Shown in pieces: positions 7,772 through 14,110 of a DNA stretch of 21,514 bases; positions within the stretch are counted from its first letter, which is position 1; the number at the start of each line of letters is the position of its first letter. The translations under genes were made by a program, and so were the position numbers. Source of the stretch: DASZJY01 sp036260255 (GTDB lineage Bacteria; Actinomycetota; Acidimicrobiia; Acidimicrobiales; AC-14); contig DATAAF010000018.1 of assembly GCA_036260255.1 (NCBI GenBank), forward strand, positions 1-21,514, read 5' to 3'. Under the pieces are notes generated by a model, which saw nothing but the letters and a program-made list of their open reading frames with translations, had not been told where the DNA came from and searched no databases.

Positions 7772-8368
7772 ATGAGCGACTGGCTGGTCGACGCCGAAAA
7801 TCCTCTCCTCACCGCGGTCGCGCTGGCGCGCGTCGACGACCCGAGCCGCCCCGACCGCCTGGCGTGGAACGCGTTCCGCACCCTGGCGCTGTGGGAGACC
7901 GACGTCTGGGTCCCCCGTCTGCTCGACGTCGCCTGCGGGCCGGACAACCCCCTCACCGGGCTCGAGTGGTCGGGCACGTCGGTCGTCCCGTGGGCGACGG
8001 GCGCGGCGTTCGACGACGCCGTCGACGTCGTCCTCGACGGCCCCGAGGCCCTGGTCGTCGTCCTGGCCAGCCTCGTTCGAGAGCTGGGGCCCGACCAGGT
8101 GCGAGCCGGGGTGCGGGAGGTGCTGACCGCCACCTCGCCGAGCGCCAAAGCGGGAGGGGTGGTCCTGGTCCTCCCCCCTGACAGCCCCGGCCCGCCCCCG
8201 GAGGACGCGGCGGCGGAGCTGCCCGCCGGGACGGTCGGCTGGTTGACGTGGCGAGACGTCGGCGCGCTGGCGGTCGACTTGGCCGAGGAGGCCGACGAGC
8301 TGCGCGCCGGACAGGTCCATCGGTTGGTGACCGACCTGCAGGAGCAGTTCCCCTCCCTCGACCTCTGA
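7772..8368 (+). CDS. hypothetical protein, possibly a degenerate PD-(D/E)XK nuclease-like fold
   Basis: A 198-residue acidic soluble protein without signal peptide or membrane helix. I do not recognise it firmly. Visible blocks are AWNAFRTLALWETDVWVPRL (about residues 30-49), a PWATGAAFDDAVDVVLDGPE segment followed by ALVVVLAS, a VVLVLPPDSPGPPPED strand-loop, and WLTWRDVGAL followed by a helical C-terminus (VHRLVTDLQEQF). This order resembles small PD-(D/E)XK-like proteins in which an acidic DVVL strand is followed by a VEAK strand; here the EAK position reads LAS, so catalysis would be lost. That reading is tentative. The start at 7772 is preferred over the in-frame ATG at 7739, because the latter abuts the palindrome that would occupy its ribosome site. 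It is divergent from the heptose operon and lies upstream of the SpoIIE phosphatase gene. Confidence 0.75.
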   Translation: MSDWLVDAENPLLTAVALARVDDPSRPDRLAWNAFRTLALWETDVWVPRLLDVACGPDNPLTGLEWSGTSVVPWATGAAFDDAVDVVLDGPEALVVVLASLVRELGPDQVRAGVREVLTATSPSAKAGGVVLVLPPDSPGPPPEDAAAELPAGTVGWLTWRDVGALAVDLAEEADELRAGQVHRLVTDLQEQFPSLDL

Positions 8369-8482
8369 CGGGTGCTGGTTGTAGCGTTCGTCGGAAATTT
8401 CACCCGCACTTGAAGACACAGGGACGGGCGCCGGCGGAGCACCGACAGTCGGTGGAAGGGCCACCGCGGCGCCGAGGGGGAA

Positions 8483-8502
8483 GCCGACGCTGCGGCGTCG
8501 GC
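8483..8502 (+). other. short perfect hairpin just upstream of the SpoIIE-gene ribosome site
   Basis: GCCGACGC and GCGTCGGC form a perfect 8-base stem with the 4-base loop TGCG, ending 8 bases before the GAGAGGGA ribosome site of the next gene. It could be a weak terminator of the upstream gene or a leader structure. No U-run follows. Apart from this, 8369-8518 shows no feature I can support. Confidence 0.4.
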
Positions 8503-8518
8503 CCGCCTGAGAGGGATC

Positions 8519-9547
8519 GTGGGCACGAGGGAGGACATCTGGACCGGCGTCGCCGGCGGGCTGGTGGTGATCATCGCCGCTCTCGACGCCGCCACCGGCG
8601 GGGAGGGGTTCCAAGGGGTGCTTCTTGCCGGGCCGGTGGTCGCCTCGGCCACGATCAGCGCACGGCGGACTGCGGTGGTGGCGGCCATGACCGTCGCCGC
8701 CGGGCTCCTCGTGGGCGCCGTCCACGGTCGCCTCGACGACTTCGACCACATCGTGCGCGTTGCCGGGTTGGTCCTCACCGGAGGGTTCTGTGTGGTCGGC
8801 GCCCGCTGGCGCGAGCGCCGTGAGCGCGACCTGGCGCGGGTGACCAAGGTCGCCGAGGTGGCGCAGCTGGCGATCCTGCGCCCGATCCCGAACCGGGTCG
8901 GACCGGTCGCCTTCGCCAGCCGCTACGTCTCGGCGGCCGAGCAGGCCTTCATCGGAGGGGACCTCTACGAGGTCGTGCCGGGGGGCGAGGGCGTGCGGGT
9001 CGTGGTCGGAGACGTCCGGGGCAAGGGGCTGGAGGCCGTGCACCTGGCGGCGCTGGTCCTCGGCGCGTTCCGGGAGGCGGCCGGCGTCGAGCAGGCCCTC
9101 GAGCAGGTGGCCGCCGCGGTCGACCGGGCGGTGGCCGGGGAGATCACCCTCGAGGACTTCGTGACCGCCCTGTTCGTCGAGTTCCTCCCGGGCGGCGAGG
9201 TCCGGGTCGTGAACTGTGGCCACCACCCTCCTTTGCGCCTCACCGACAGGACGGCGGAGTACCTGACGCCCACCGAGGTCAACCCGCCGCTGGGGCTCGC
9301 CCCAGACTTCGTCGTCGAGGTCCACCACCTCGACCGGGGCGACCGTCTGCTCCTCTACACCGACGGCCTGGTCGAGGCGCGCAGCCGGGACCGGAGGTTC
9401 TTCGAGCTCGCCCCCGAGGTGCTCGCCTCCCTCGGGCGCCGCGGCCTCGACACCGCGCTGGAGAACCTCGTCGCCCAGGTCCTCCGCCACTCCGGAGGCC
9501 GCCTCGACGACGACCTGGCCCTCCTCCTGGCCGAGCTCCGGTCCTAG
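8519..9547 (+). CDS. membrane-anchored SpoIIE/PP2C-family serine phosphatase (RsbU-like)
   Basis: A 342-residue protein with about four hydrophobic helices in residues 6-105 (for example GLVVIIAALDAA, VVAAMTVAAGLLVGAV and VAGLVLTGGFCVVGA), then a short basic linker and a PP2C domain at about 130-340. Metal-ligand motifs are GGDLYEV (D148), GDVRGKG (D165), YTDGLVEA (D282) and a final DDDLALL. SpoIIE/RsbU phosphatases dephosphorylate anti-anti-sigma proteins, releasing a sigma factor from its RsbW-type antagonist. There is no PAS, GAF or response-regulator domain, so the signal may be sensed by the membrane part. The start is GTG at 8519, with GAGAGGGA about 3 bases upstream. An RsbW-like gene lies about 1 kb downstream on the other strand, which fits partner switching. 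The target protein is not identified in the window. Confidence 0.93.
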   Translation: MGTREDIWTGVAGGLVVIIAALDAATGGEGFQGVLLAGPVVASATISARRTAVVAAMTVAAGLLVGAVHGRLDDFDHIVRVAGLVLTGGFCVVGARWRERRERDLARVTKVAEVAQLAILRPIPNRVGPVAFASRYVSAAEQAFIGGDLYEVVPGGEGVRVVVGDVRGKGLEAVHLAALVLGAFREAAGVEQALEQVAAAVDRAVAGEITLEDFVTALFVEFLPGGEVRVVNCGHHPPLRLTDRTAEYLTPTEVNPPLGLAPDFVVEVHHLDRGDRLLLYTDGLVEARSRDRRFFELAPEVLASLGRRGLDTALENLVAQVLRHSGGRLDDDLALLLAELRS

Positions 9548-9558
9548 GACCGGAGCTC
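9533..9558. terminator. 26-base perfect palindrome spanning the SpoIIE-gene stop codon
   Basis: Bases 9533-9558 form a perfect palindrome centred on CCTAGG, with arms GAGCTCCGGTCC and GGACCGGAGCTC. The TAG stop (9545-9547) lies at its centre. Its right arm also belongs to a second 14-base palindrome, ACCGGAGCTCCGGT (9549-9562). It is probably part of the transcription end signal together with the next hairpin. Confidence 0.6.
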
Positions 9559-9608
9559 CGGTGACACTTCGCAGAGCCGAAGGCCAGGGACCCTGCGAAG
9601 TGTCACCG
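9559..9608. terminator. bidirectional terminator hairpin, 16-base perfect stem
   Basis: CGGTGACACTTCGCAG (9559-9574) pairs perfectly with CTGCGAAGTGTCACCG (9593-9608) across an 18-base loop. It lies between converging genes, and its right arm contains the stop codon of the small minus-strand gene ending at 9603. No U-run follows, as is common in high-GC actinobacterial terminators. Confidence 0.75.
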
Positions 9609-9845
9609 CAGCCGGACGACGCGGAGCACCAGCGGTGCGTGCCGGGGCGGGGCCGGCGTGGTCGAGGTGTACCAGCCCCCCGCGGCCTGTCCTCGCTGCG
9701 CCTCCCGCAGGGCGGCGGCCACCCAGACCTCGTCGGGCGGCCGGCCCTCAGCGATGCGGGCGGCGAGGACCTGGGCCGCCTCGCGCTCGCGCTGTGCTCG
9801 TGCCTCTCTCACCGGCCTCGCTCTCCGAGCCCCGCGCGTCACCAT
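9603..9845 (-). CDS. small basic hypothetical protein (80 aa)
   Basis: An 80-residue reading frame that starts MVTRGARRARPVREARAQRE and has a charged, helix-forming middle (EAAQVLAARIAEGRPPDEVW then VAAALREAQ) and a Pro/Arg-rich tail ending RVVRLR. The ATG at 9845 has an upstream AGAGG at about 12 bases. The stop lies inside the right arm of the terminator hairpin at 9593-9608, so the gene ends where transcription should stop. A plausible promoter lies at 9928-9956. I do not recognise a family, and no function should be assigned. It could be a chance frame in high-GC DNA, but promoter, ribosome site and terminator placement favour a real small gene. Confidence 0.5.
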   Translation of the reverse strand: MVTRGARRARPVREARAQREREAAQVLAARIAEGRPPDEVWVAAALREAQRGQAAGGWYTSTTPAPPRHAPLVLRVVRLR

Positions 9846-9927
9846 CAGTGCTGCCTCTCGAGTGTGAAACGTGCCCGCGCCTCGGGTGCTCACTGGAATA
9901 CCGCCTCCAGCTGCACCGCTTTTTTGG

Positions 9928-9956
9928 AGTATCGCACCGGGCGCCAAGCCCCGCAA
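9928..9956 (-). promoter_or_regulatory. candidate housekeeping-type promoter for the small gene ending at 9603
   Basis: On the minus strand TTGCGG (9956-9951), a 17-base spacer and GATACT (9933-9928) match the sigma-70 layout, with 3 of 6 and 4 of 6 consensus bases. The predicted start would leave a leader of about 75 bases before the ATG at 9845. The same gap holds a run of six T on the plus strand (9920-9925) without a convincing stem. Confidence 0.35.
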
Positions 9957-9979
9957 TGAGTGCGCCGGACCTGTAGTGG

Positions 9980-10480
9980 CTAGGGCAGTGGCGTGACGTC
10001 GGCCCGGTACTCGGGCCAGGGGGTCGGAGGGGCGCCGTCGATCTGCACGGCGAACTCCCGGAGGAACCAGTTGCGGAATGCCACGGCGGTGGGCGGCGGC
10101 GCCACCGTGAGGAGCTCGCCCTGGCGGCAGTACTCGTCGGCTCGGGTCAGGAGCTCGGCCAGGCGGATGACGGCGTCCCGGGTCTCTCGGGGCACCCGGT
10201 AGGTGACGTCCACCGACTCCTCGCCCCGCTCGGCCGCCGCTTCGATCTCCGCCTGGGGACCGGCCGAGAAGCCGCCGAAGCGCCGCTGGAGCTCCTCCAC
10301 CAGAGCGAGCAGGCGGACGGGGACCTCGTGCTCCCCCGAAGGATCGCGGCCCTGGATGAGGGCGAACTCGCGGAACAGCTCGTCGTGATGGGCAGAGGTG
10401 TGCCGGAAGGCATTGATCGAGATGCCGAGGAGGTGGACGTCGACCAGGTCGGCCGAGTCGCTCGCCGGCTCGGCGGTCAC
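9980..10480 (-). CDS. unrecognised partner protein of the RsbW-like ATP-binding protein
   Basis: A 166-residue soluble protein starting with GTG at 10480. It reads VDVHLLGISINAFRHTSAHH, then DELFREFALIQGRDPSG, and later YRVPRETRDAVIRLAELLTRADEY and a C-terminal FRNWFLREFAVQIDG. It looks mostly helical, with no signal peptide, membrane helix or catalytic motif that I recognise. I recall similar proteins encoded beside RsbW-like ATP-binding proteins and PP2C phosphatases in actinobacteria, but cannot name a family. The GTGA overlap with the upstream ATP-binding gene indicates one transcript and coupled translation, so it may bind or regulate that protein. Confidence that it is a real gene is high; its role is inference from context only. 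Confidence 0.85.
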   Translation of the reverse strand: MTAEPASDSADLVDVHLLGISINAFRHTSAHHDELFREFALIQGRDPSGEHEVPVRLLALVEELQRRFGGFSAGPQAEIEAAAERGEESVDVTYRVPRETRDAVIRLAELLTRADEYCRQGELLTVAPPPTAVAFRNWFLREFAVQIDGAPPTPWPEYRADVTPLP

Positions 10481-11067
10481 CCGAACACGGCCTCCTGGTG
10501 GCGGATCGGGTGGCGGCGGCGGACGCCGGCGCGAGGACCGTGCCGGCCCAGGCGAAGACGCCCGTCGGGATCAGCCGCCGACGGGCCGCCGGCGAGATCC
10601 GCCACGTCCTGGTCGAAGTCGGCGACCAGCGCCGCCAGCGCCTTCTCCTCGGACCCCGGCTCCAGGCAGAACCAGACGACCTTGCCCGTCGCCGACATCT
10701 CCGTTCCCCACGCACTGGCGATGCGCTCGACCAGCATCAGGCCGCGGCCCGTGGCCGCATCGGGCCCATAGCGCTTGCGCACGGGAGGGCCGGGGTGGCC
10801 GTCGGAGACTCCCACCCACAGCTGCCCGTCGGTGAACCGGACGGTCACCTCCAGGGCGGAGCGGGCGTGCAGGACGGCGTTGGTGACGAGCTCGCTGGTG
10901 AGGAGCGTGGCCGCTTCCTCGAAGCCCTCCGCCCCCCAGGTGGCCAGCACGCCGCGCACGAAGGATCGCGCTCGTGACGCGCTGGCGGGCTCGGCCGGAA
11001 GCCAAAGATGCGATTCGATGCCCGAGAAGATACCGGCCGTGCCAAGCCACCCGTGAACCCTTGCCAC
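10477..11067 (-). CDS. RsbW-like ATP-binding protein (HATPase_c_2; anti-sigma/regulatory kinase fold)
   Basis: A 196-residue GHKL-fold protein. The N-box is SELVTNAVLHA (E59, N63), the G1-like loop is VSDGHPGPP (D89), and the G2 loop is TGRGLMLVERI (G107-G109). This matches the RsbW/SpoIIAB-like family, whose members bind sigma factors or phosphorylate anti-anti-sigma proteins. The C-terminal 50 residues after the domain are less conserved. The start is uncertain: the reading frame is open back to 11313, but that part is antisense to the next gene, and GTG at 11067 is the only reasonable start downstream of it; its ribosome site is weak. It overlaps the downstream gene by 4 bases. No sigma-B-like gene is adjacent, so the target is unknown; the phosphatase encoded at 8519-9547 is a candidate functional opponent. 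Confidence 0.88.
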   Translation of the reverse strand: MARVHGWLGTAGIFSGIESHLWLPAEPASASRARSFVRGVLATWGAEGFEEAATLLTSELVTNAVLHARSALEVTVRFTDGQLWVGVSDGHPGPPVRKRYGPDAATGRGLMLVERIASAWGTEMSATGKVVWFCLEPGSEEKALAALVADFDQDVADLAGGPSAADPDGRLRLGRHGPRAGVRRRHPIRHQEAVFG

Positions 11068-11130
11068 GCGGGGTGAGGACTCGCCGTGGGGGGTAGGAGG
11101 CGCGACAACCCGACCGATCGAGGAGTCATC

Positions 11131-11358
11131 ATGGCGAGCGAGCACACCCCGGCCGACGACATCGTGTACGACCTCGTGAGCATCCAGTATCACGCCCTGA
11201 AGGGCGCCGAGGTCTACGACAAGTACATCGAGGACGCCCGCGAGCACGACGACGTCGTCGAGTTCGTCAAGCAGGTGAAGGAAGAGGACGCCAACCGGGC
11301 GGTGCGCTGCCACGAGCTGCTGGCCGGCATCACCAAGTCCAAGGGGGGCATCGGCTAG
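11131..11358 (+). CDS. small helical protein, ferritin-like hairpin (hypothetical)
   Basis: A 75-residue acidic protein with two predicted long helices: DDIVYDLVSIQYHALKGAEV (about residues 9-28) then YDKYIEDARE, and DDVVEFVKQVKEEDANRAVR followed by CHELLAG. The spacing of His and Glu (YHALKGAEVYDKY) is reminiscent of small ferritin-like or stress-associated helical bundles, but the full metal set of a ferritin is not visible. The ATG at 11131 is chosen over an in-frame upstream start at 11086 because AGGAG sits 6 bases before it. GGGTAG at 11091-11096 is a possible minus-10 element. It is divergent from the RsbW-like gene and converges on the transglycosylase gene with only 33 bases between the stops. 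Function unknown. Confidence 0.85.
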   Translation: MASEHTPADDIVYDLVSIQYHALKGAEVYDKYIEDAREHDDVVEFVKQVKEEDANRAVRCHELLAGITKSKGGIG

Positions 11359-11391
11359 CGGTCAGCGGCCCGCCGCCATCCGCCGCTCGCT

Positions 11392-12309
11392 TCAGACCAG
11401 ACCGCAGGACGGGGCGACCGCCCAGGGGCCCCAGCCGTCGCGTGCCTGAAGCTTGCGCGCCGCCTCGTCCTGGACCGCGGGGGTTGCGTCCTCGGCCGAC
11501 CCGCTGTAGCCCAACGACTGCCAGGTGGCGTCCTCGAACTGGTAGGCACCCCCGTTGGGATGGCTGTAGTTGCCTCCCGACTCGAGCTGGCGGACGCACG
11601 CGAACGGATCGCTCCCCGTGGCGGGTGGTGCCTTGACCAGTGGGGCGGCCGTCGGCGCCGGACGAGGTGAGGGCGACACGGTCTGCGCCTGGACTGGAGC
11701 GGGAACGGCGACGAGAGCGGCGCGGCGGCGCTGCTCGGCGGCGACGAGAGCGGCAACTTCGCCGTTCAGCTGGGCCACCCGGCTCCGCTGGGCCGCCGTA
11801 GCGGTGTCGAGCGCGGCCCGGTCGGAACGAAGGCGGTTCGCCTCGGAGCGGGTGCGGGTGAGGACCAGCTCCAGAGCGTGGCGGCGCGCCTCGAGGTCCT
11901 GGCGGGCTCCCCGGAAGCGCTCGATGGCGTTGCGGTCGTACCCCGCCGCCACGGTGAGGTACGTGTCGTACAGCGGCAGGTCGGCACCCGCCTTGAGCTT
12001 GCCGATGACGGTGAACGAACCGCCCCGCATGTAGGCGTCGATGGCCTGGGCCTGGAGCCGGCGGCGGGCCTCGTCCTGCTGGGCCATGGCGGACCGCACG
12101 CCGCCCTCGGCCTGGCGGACCCTCCCTTCGAGCTCCGCCACCCGCGCCATGGCCTGGCGGTGACGGCGGTCGAGCTCGACGACGCGCCGCGCCTGGCTCT
12201 CGAGCTCGTTCGTGAGACGCGACGCCTCCGCCCGCTTGTCCTCCAGGGTGTCTCCGCCGGCGACCGCCTGCTGGGTCACGAGCGCGACCAACGTCGCCCC
12301 AACGAACAC
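11392..12309 (-). CDS. secreted coiled-coil protein with Rpf-like transglycosylase domain
   Basis: A 305-residue exported protein. Residues 1-18 are hydrophobic (FVGATLVALVTQQAVAGG), serving as signal peptide or anchor. Residues about 20-200 form a long charged coiled coil rich in Ala, Glu and Arg, similar to the N-terminal parts of NlpC/P60 and EnvC-like cell-wall proteins. A Pro/Ala linker follows, then about residues 234-305 carry a resuscitation-promoting-factor/lysozyme-like domain: FACVRQLESGGNYSHPNGG with catalytic Glu243, AYQFEDATWQSLGY and a final GWGPWAVAPSCG. It should cleave peptidoglycan glycan strands outside the cell. GTG at 12309 is the only standard start downstream of an in-frame stop, but it lacks a clear ribosome site and gives a signal peptide with almost no positive charge; the Arg-rich codons just upstream would supply that if a rare start were used. 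Confidence 0.9.
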   Translation of the reverse strand: MFVGATLVALVTQQAVAGGDTLEDKRAEASRLTNELESQARRVVELDRRHRQAMARVAELEGRVRQAEGGVRSAMAQQDEARRRLQAQAIDAYMRGGSFTVIGKLKAGADLPLYDTYLTVAAGYDRNAIERFRGARQDLEARRHALELVLTRTRSEANRLRSDRAALDTATAAQRSRVAQLNGEVAALVAAEQRRRAALVAVPAPVQAQTVSPSPRPAPTAAPLVKAPPATGSDPFACVRQLESGGNYSHPNGGAYQFEDATWQSLGYSGSAEDATPAVQDEAARKLQARDGWGPWAVAPSCGLV

Positions 12310-12355
12310 GATGCTCGCACGGGCGCGCCACGCACGGCTTGCAAGGTGAGCGATC

Positions 12356-12377
12356 CCCCGACGCTAGTCAGTCGGGG
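12356..12377 (-). terminator. terminator-like hairpin downstream of the PfpI gene
   Basis: CCCCGAC (12356-12362) and GTCGGGG (12371-12377) form a perfect 7-base stem with an 8-base loop. It lies 24 bases past the PfpI stop and before the transglycosylase start, so it probably separates the two minus-strand genes. Confidence 0.55.
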
Positions 12378-12400
12378 CCCGCCGACGCCAGAAACTCAGC

Positions 12401-12907
12401 TCACAGGCGCTTGAGGATGGCGTCGCAGAACGCGTCGAGGTCGCCGGGATTGCGCGACGTGATGAGGTTGCCGTCCTCTACCACCTCGCGGTCCACCCAC
12501 TCGGCGCCGGCGTTGATGAGGTCGGTGCGGATCGACGGATACGACGTCACCGTGCGCCCGCGAACGGCGTCGGCCTCGATCAGCACGCTCCCGGCATGGC
12601 AGATGGCGGCCACCGGCTTGTCGGCCCCGAAGACCCCCTGGACAAACTTGACCGTGCCCTCGTGCATGCGGAGCTTGTCGGGCGCGTAGCCACCGGGCAC
12701 GACCAGGGCGTCGAAGTCCTCGGGGCTCACCCGGTCAGGGGTGGTCTCCACGGTGAACGTCTCCTCGCCCTGCTTGCCCTTGACCTCCTTGCCCGCCTCG
12801 GTACCGATCACCGTCACCTCGTGGCCGGCGTCGGTGATGCGGTCGTAGGGGACGCGGAACTCCGAGTCCTCGAAGAGGTCGTCGAGCACGAACGCGACCT
12901 TGGCCAT
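12401..12907 (-). CDS. PfpI/DJ-1 family protein (YhbO-like; glyoxalase III/deglycase or protease-like)
   Basis: A 168-residue DJ-1/PfpI fold protein of usual length. It begins AKVAFVLDDLFEDSEFRVPY, giving the conserved acidic residues of the first loop, contains ALVVPGGYAPDKLR and has the nucleophile elbow AAICHAGSVL with Cys103 followed by His104. DVTSYP-like and ITSRNPGDLDAFCDAIL segments close the fold. Family members are described as intracellular proteases or as glyoxalase/deglycase-type stress proteins; the sequence does not decide between these. The ATG at 12907 has a strong ribosome site (GGAGGA, 5 bases upstream). GGGTAG on the minus strand at 12956-12951 is a possible minus-10 element, in line with a stress promoter. 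Divergent from the oxidoreductase gene. Confidence 0.94.
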   Translation of the reverse strand: MAKVAFVLDDLFEDSEFRVPYDRITDAGHEVTVIGTEAGKEVKGKQGEETFTVETTPDRVSPEDFDALVVPGGYAPDKLRMHEGTVKFVQGVFGADKPVAAICHAGSVLIEADAVRGRTVTSYPSIRTDLINAGAEWVDREVVEDGNLITSRNPGDLDAFCDAILKRL

Positions 12908-12980
12908 CGGTTCCTCCTTCTCGGCGAACGGACAAGTTCGGGACTCGTACCTACCCGATTCGCCCGGGGACAATTGCCCG

Positions 12981-14009
12981 GTGGACCGACCCCTCGCCCT
13001 GAGCGTGCTCGACCAGGCGCCGGCGCCGGCGGGAACGACGCCGGACGCCGCCTTGCGCGAGGTCGTCGAGCTGGCCCGTGCGGCCGAGGCATGGAGGTAC
13101 CGGCGCTACTGGATCGCCGAGCACCACAACACCCCGTCTCTGGCGGCGACCGCTCCCGAGGTGGCGGTGGCCGCCGTCGCCGCCGCCACCTCGTCGATCC
13201 GGGTCGGATCGGGCGGCGTCCTCCTCCCGTACTACAGCCCCCTCAAGGTGGCCGAGGTCTTCCGGTCGCTCGACGCCTTGTTCCCGGGCCGGATCGACCT
13301 GGGCATCGGCCGGGCGGCGGGCACCGACCCGGCGGCCGAGGCCGCCCTGCTGGCCAGCGGCGGGGCGTCCGGCGAAGAGCGCTTCGCCGAGAACCTGGTC
13401 GAGCTGCTCTCGTTCCTCGAGGAGGACGCGGTGGCCGCGGCCGCCGCCGACGAGGTGCGGGCGATGCCGTCGGGAGGCGGTGGCCCCGAGGTGTGGCTGC
13501 TCGGGTCGAGCAGCTACAGCAGCGCCTGCGCCGCCTACCTCGGGCTTCCCCTCGCCTTCGCCCACTTCATAACGCCCGCCCATGGTCCCCAGATCGTCGA
13601 GTCGTACCGGCGGGGGTTCCGGGGCGGCGCCGGGGCGGCCCCTCGTGCCCTGATTGCGGTGGGGGCGCTGTGCGCGGAGAGCGACGAGGAAGCCGAGCGC
13701 CAGGCAGGTACGGCCGACCTCTGGAGGCTCGGGCCGGAGGGCGCCCCGCGACGACCCATCCTGCCGCCGGAGGAGGTCGCCGCCCACCAGTGGACCGACC
13801 TTCAGCGGGAGCGGGCCAGCCAGGCCCGGGCAGGGGTGATCGCGGGCTCACCCGAGCGGGTGCGGGCGCGGCTTGTCTCGCTGGCCGAGGAGTTCGCGGT
13901 CGACGAGGTGATGGTCGTGACCGTCTGTCACGACCTCGCCGCCCGCCGCCGTTCCTACGAGCTGTTGGCCGAGGCCTTCGGCTTGCGACCCCCGCAGCCA
14001 ATTGGGTGA
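12981..14009 (+). CDS. luciferase-like (LLM class) flavin-dependent oxidoreductase
   Basis: A 342-residue bacterial-luciferase-fold protein of the group often annotated as MsnO8/luciferase-family oxidoreductase group 1. It starts LALSVLDQAP and has RYWIAEHHNTPSLAATAPEV, IRVGSGGVLLPYYSPLKVAE and DALFPGRIDLGIGRAAGTDP, then VWLLGSSSYSSACAA and a C-terminal AGSPERVRARL block. These motifs define the TIM-barrel and flavin (FMN or F420) site; the substrate cannot be predicted. GTG at 12981 is used because the preceding in-frame residues are antisense to the PfpI promoter region; no strong ribosome site is present, so translation may be leaderless. The last four codons (QPIG and stop) lie in the left arm of the inverted repeat at 14000-14110, so the natural C-terminus may have been altered by it. 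Confidence 0.93.
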   Translation: MDRPLALSVLDQAPAPAGTTPDAALREVVELARAAEAWRYRRYWIAEHHNTPSLAATAPEVAVAAVAAATSSIRVGSGGVLLPYYSPLKVAEVFRSLDALFPGRIDLGIGRAAGTDPAAEAALLASGGASGEERFAENLVELLSFLEEDAVAAAAADEVRAMPSGGGGPEVWLLGSSSYSSACAAYLGLPLAFAHFITPAHGPQIVESYRRGFRGGAGAAPRALIAVGALCAESDEEAERQAGTADLWRLGPEGAPRRPILPPEEVAAHQWTDLQRERASQARAGVIAGSPERVRARLVSLAEEFAVDEVMVVTVCHDLAARRRSYELLAEAFGLRPPQPIG

Positions 14010-14110
14010 CGAAAGTGGTTGGAAATCAACCATCGGGCGCGCCATTTCACCCAGGCCCCCCGTTCTGGCGCGCCCAGCGGCTGGATTTCAACCACTTTCG
14101 TCACCCAATT
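14000..14110. repeat. 111-base long inverted repeat between oxidoreductase and LigD-type polymerase genes
   Basis: The left arm 14000-14027 (AATTGGGTGACGAAAGTGGT continuing TGGAAATC) and the right arm 14084-14110 are reverse complements except for one extra G in the left arm. A second perfect pair, GGGCGCGCCA (14035-14044) and TGGCGCGCCC (14066-14075), lies inside, with a 21-base loop. The arms are less GC-rich than the surroundings. The element covers the stop codon of the upstream gene and ends 3 bases before the GGAGAGGG ribosome site of the next. It could be a non-autonomous repeat (MITE- or REP-like), a terminator or a leader structure; no clear target-site duplication is seen. Confidence 0.85.

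Noticed and set aside
7742..9490. A 582-codon minus-strand frame and an overlapping 384-codon frame at 7693-8847
   Set aside because: Antisense to the hypothetical protein and the SpoIIE-type phosphatase, whose motifs are complete on the plus strand.
9919..9927. Run of six T as a rho-independent terminator on the plus strand
   Set aside because: The only stem before it (CTGGA/TCCAG) is weak and no plus-strand gene ends there.
11068..11313. N-terminal extension of the RsbW-like protein up to 11313
   Set aside because: The extra residues are the reverse complement of the 75-residue plus-strand gene, which has an AGGAG site and sensible protein composition.
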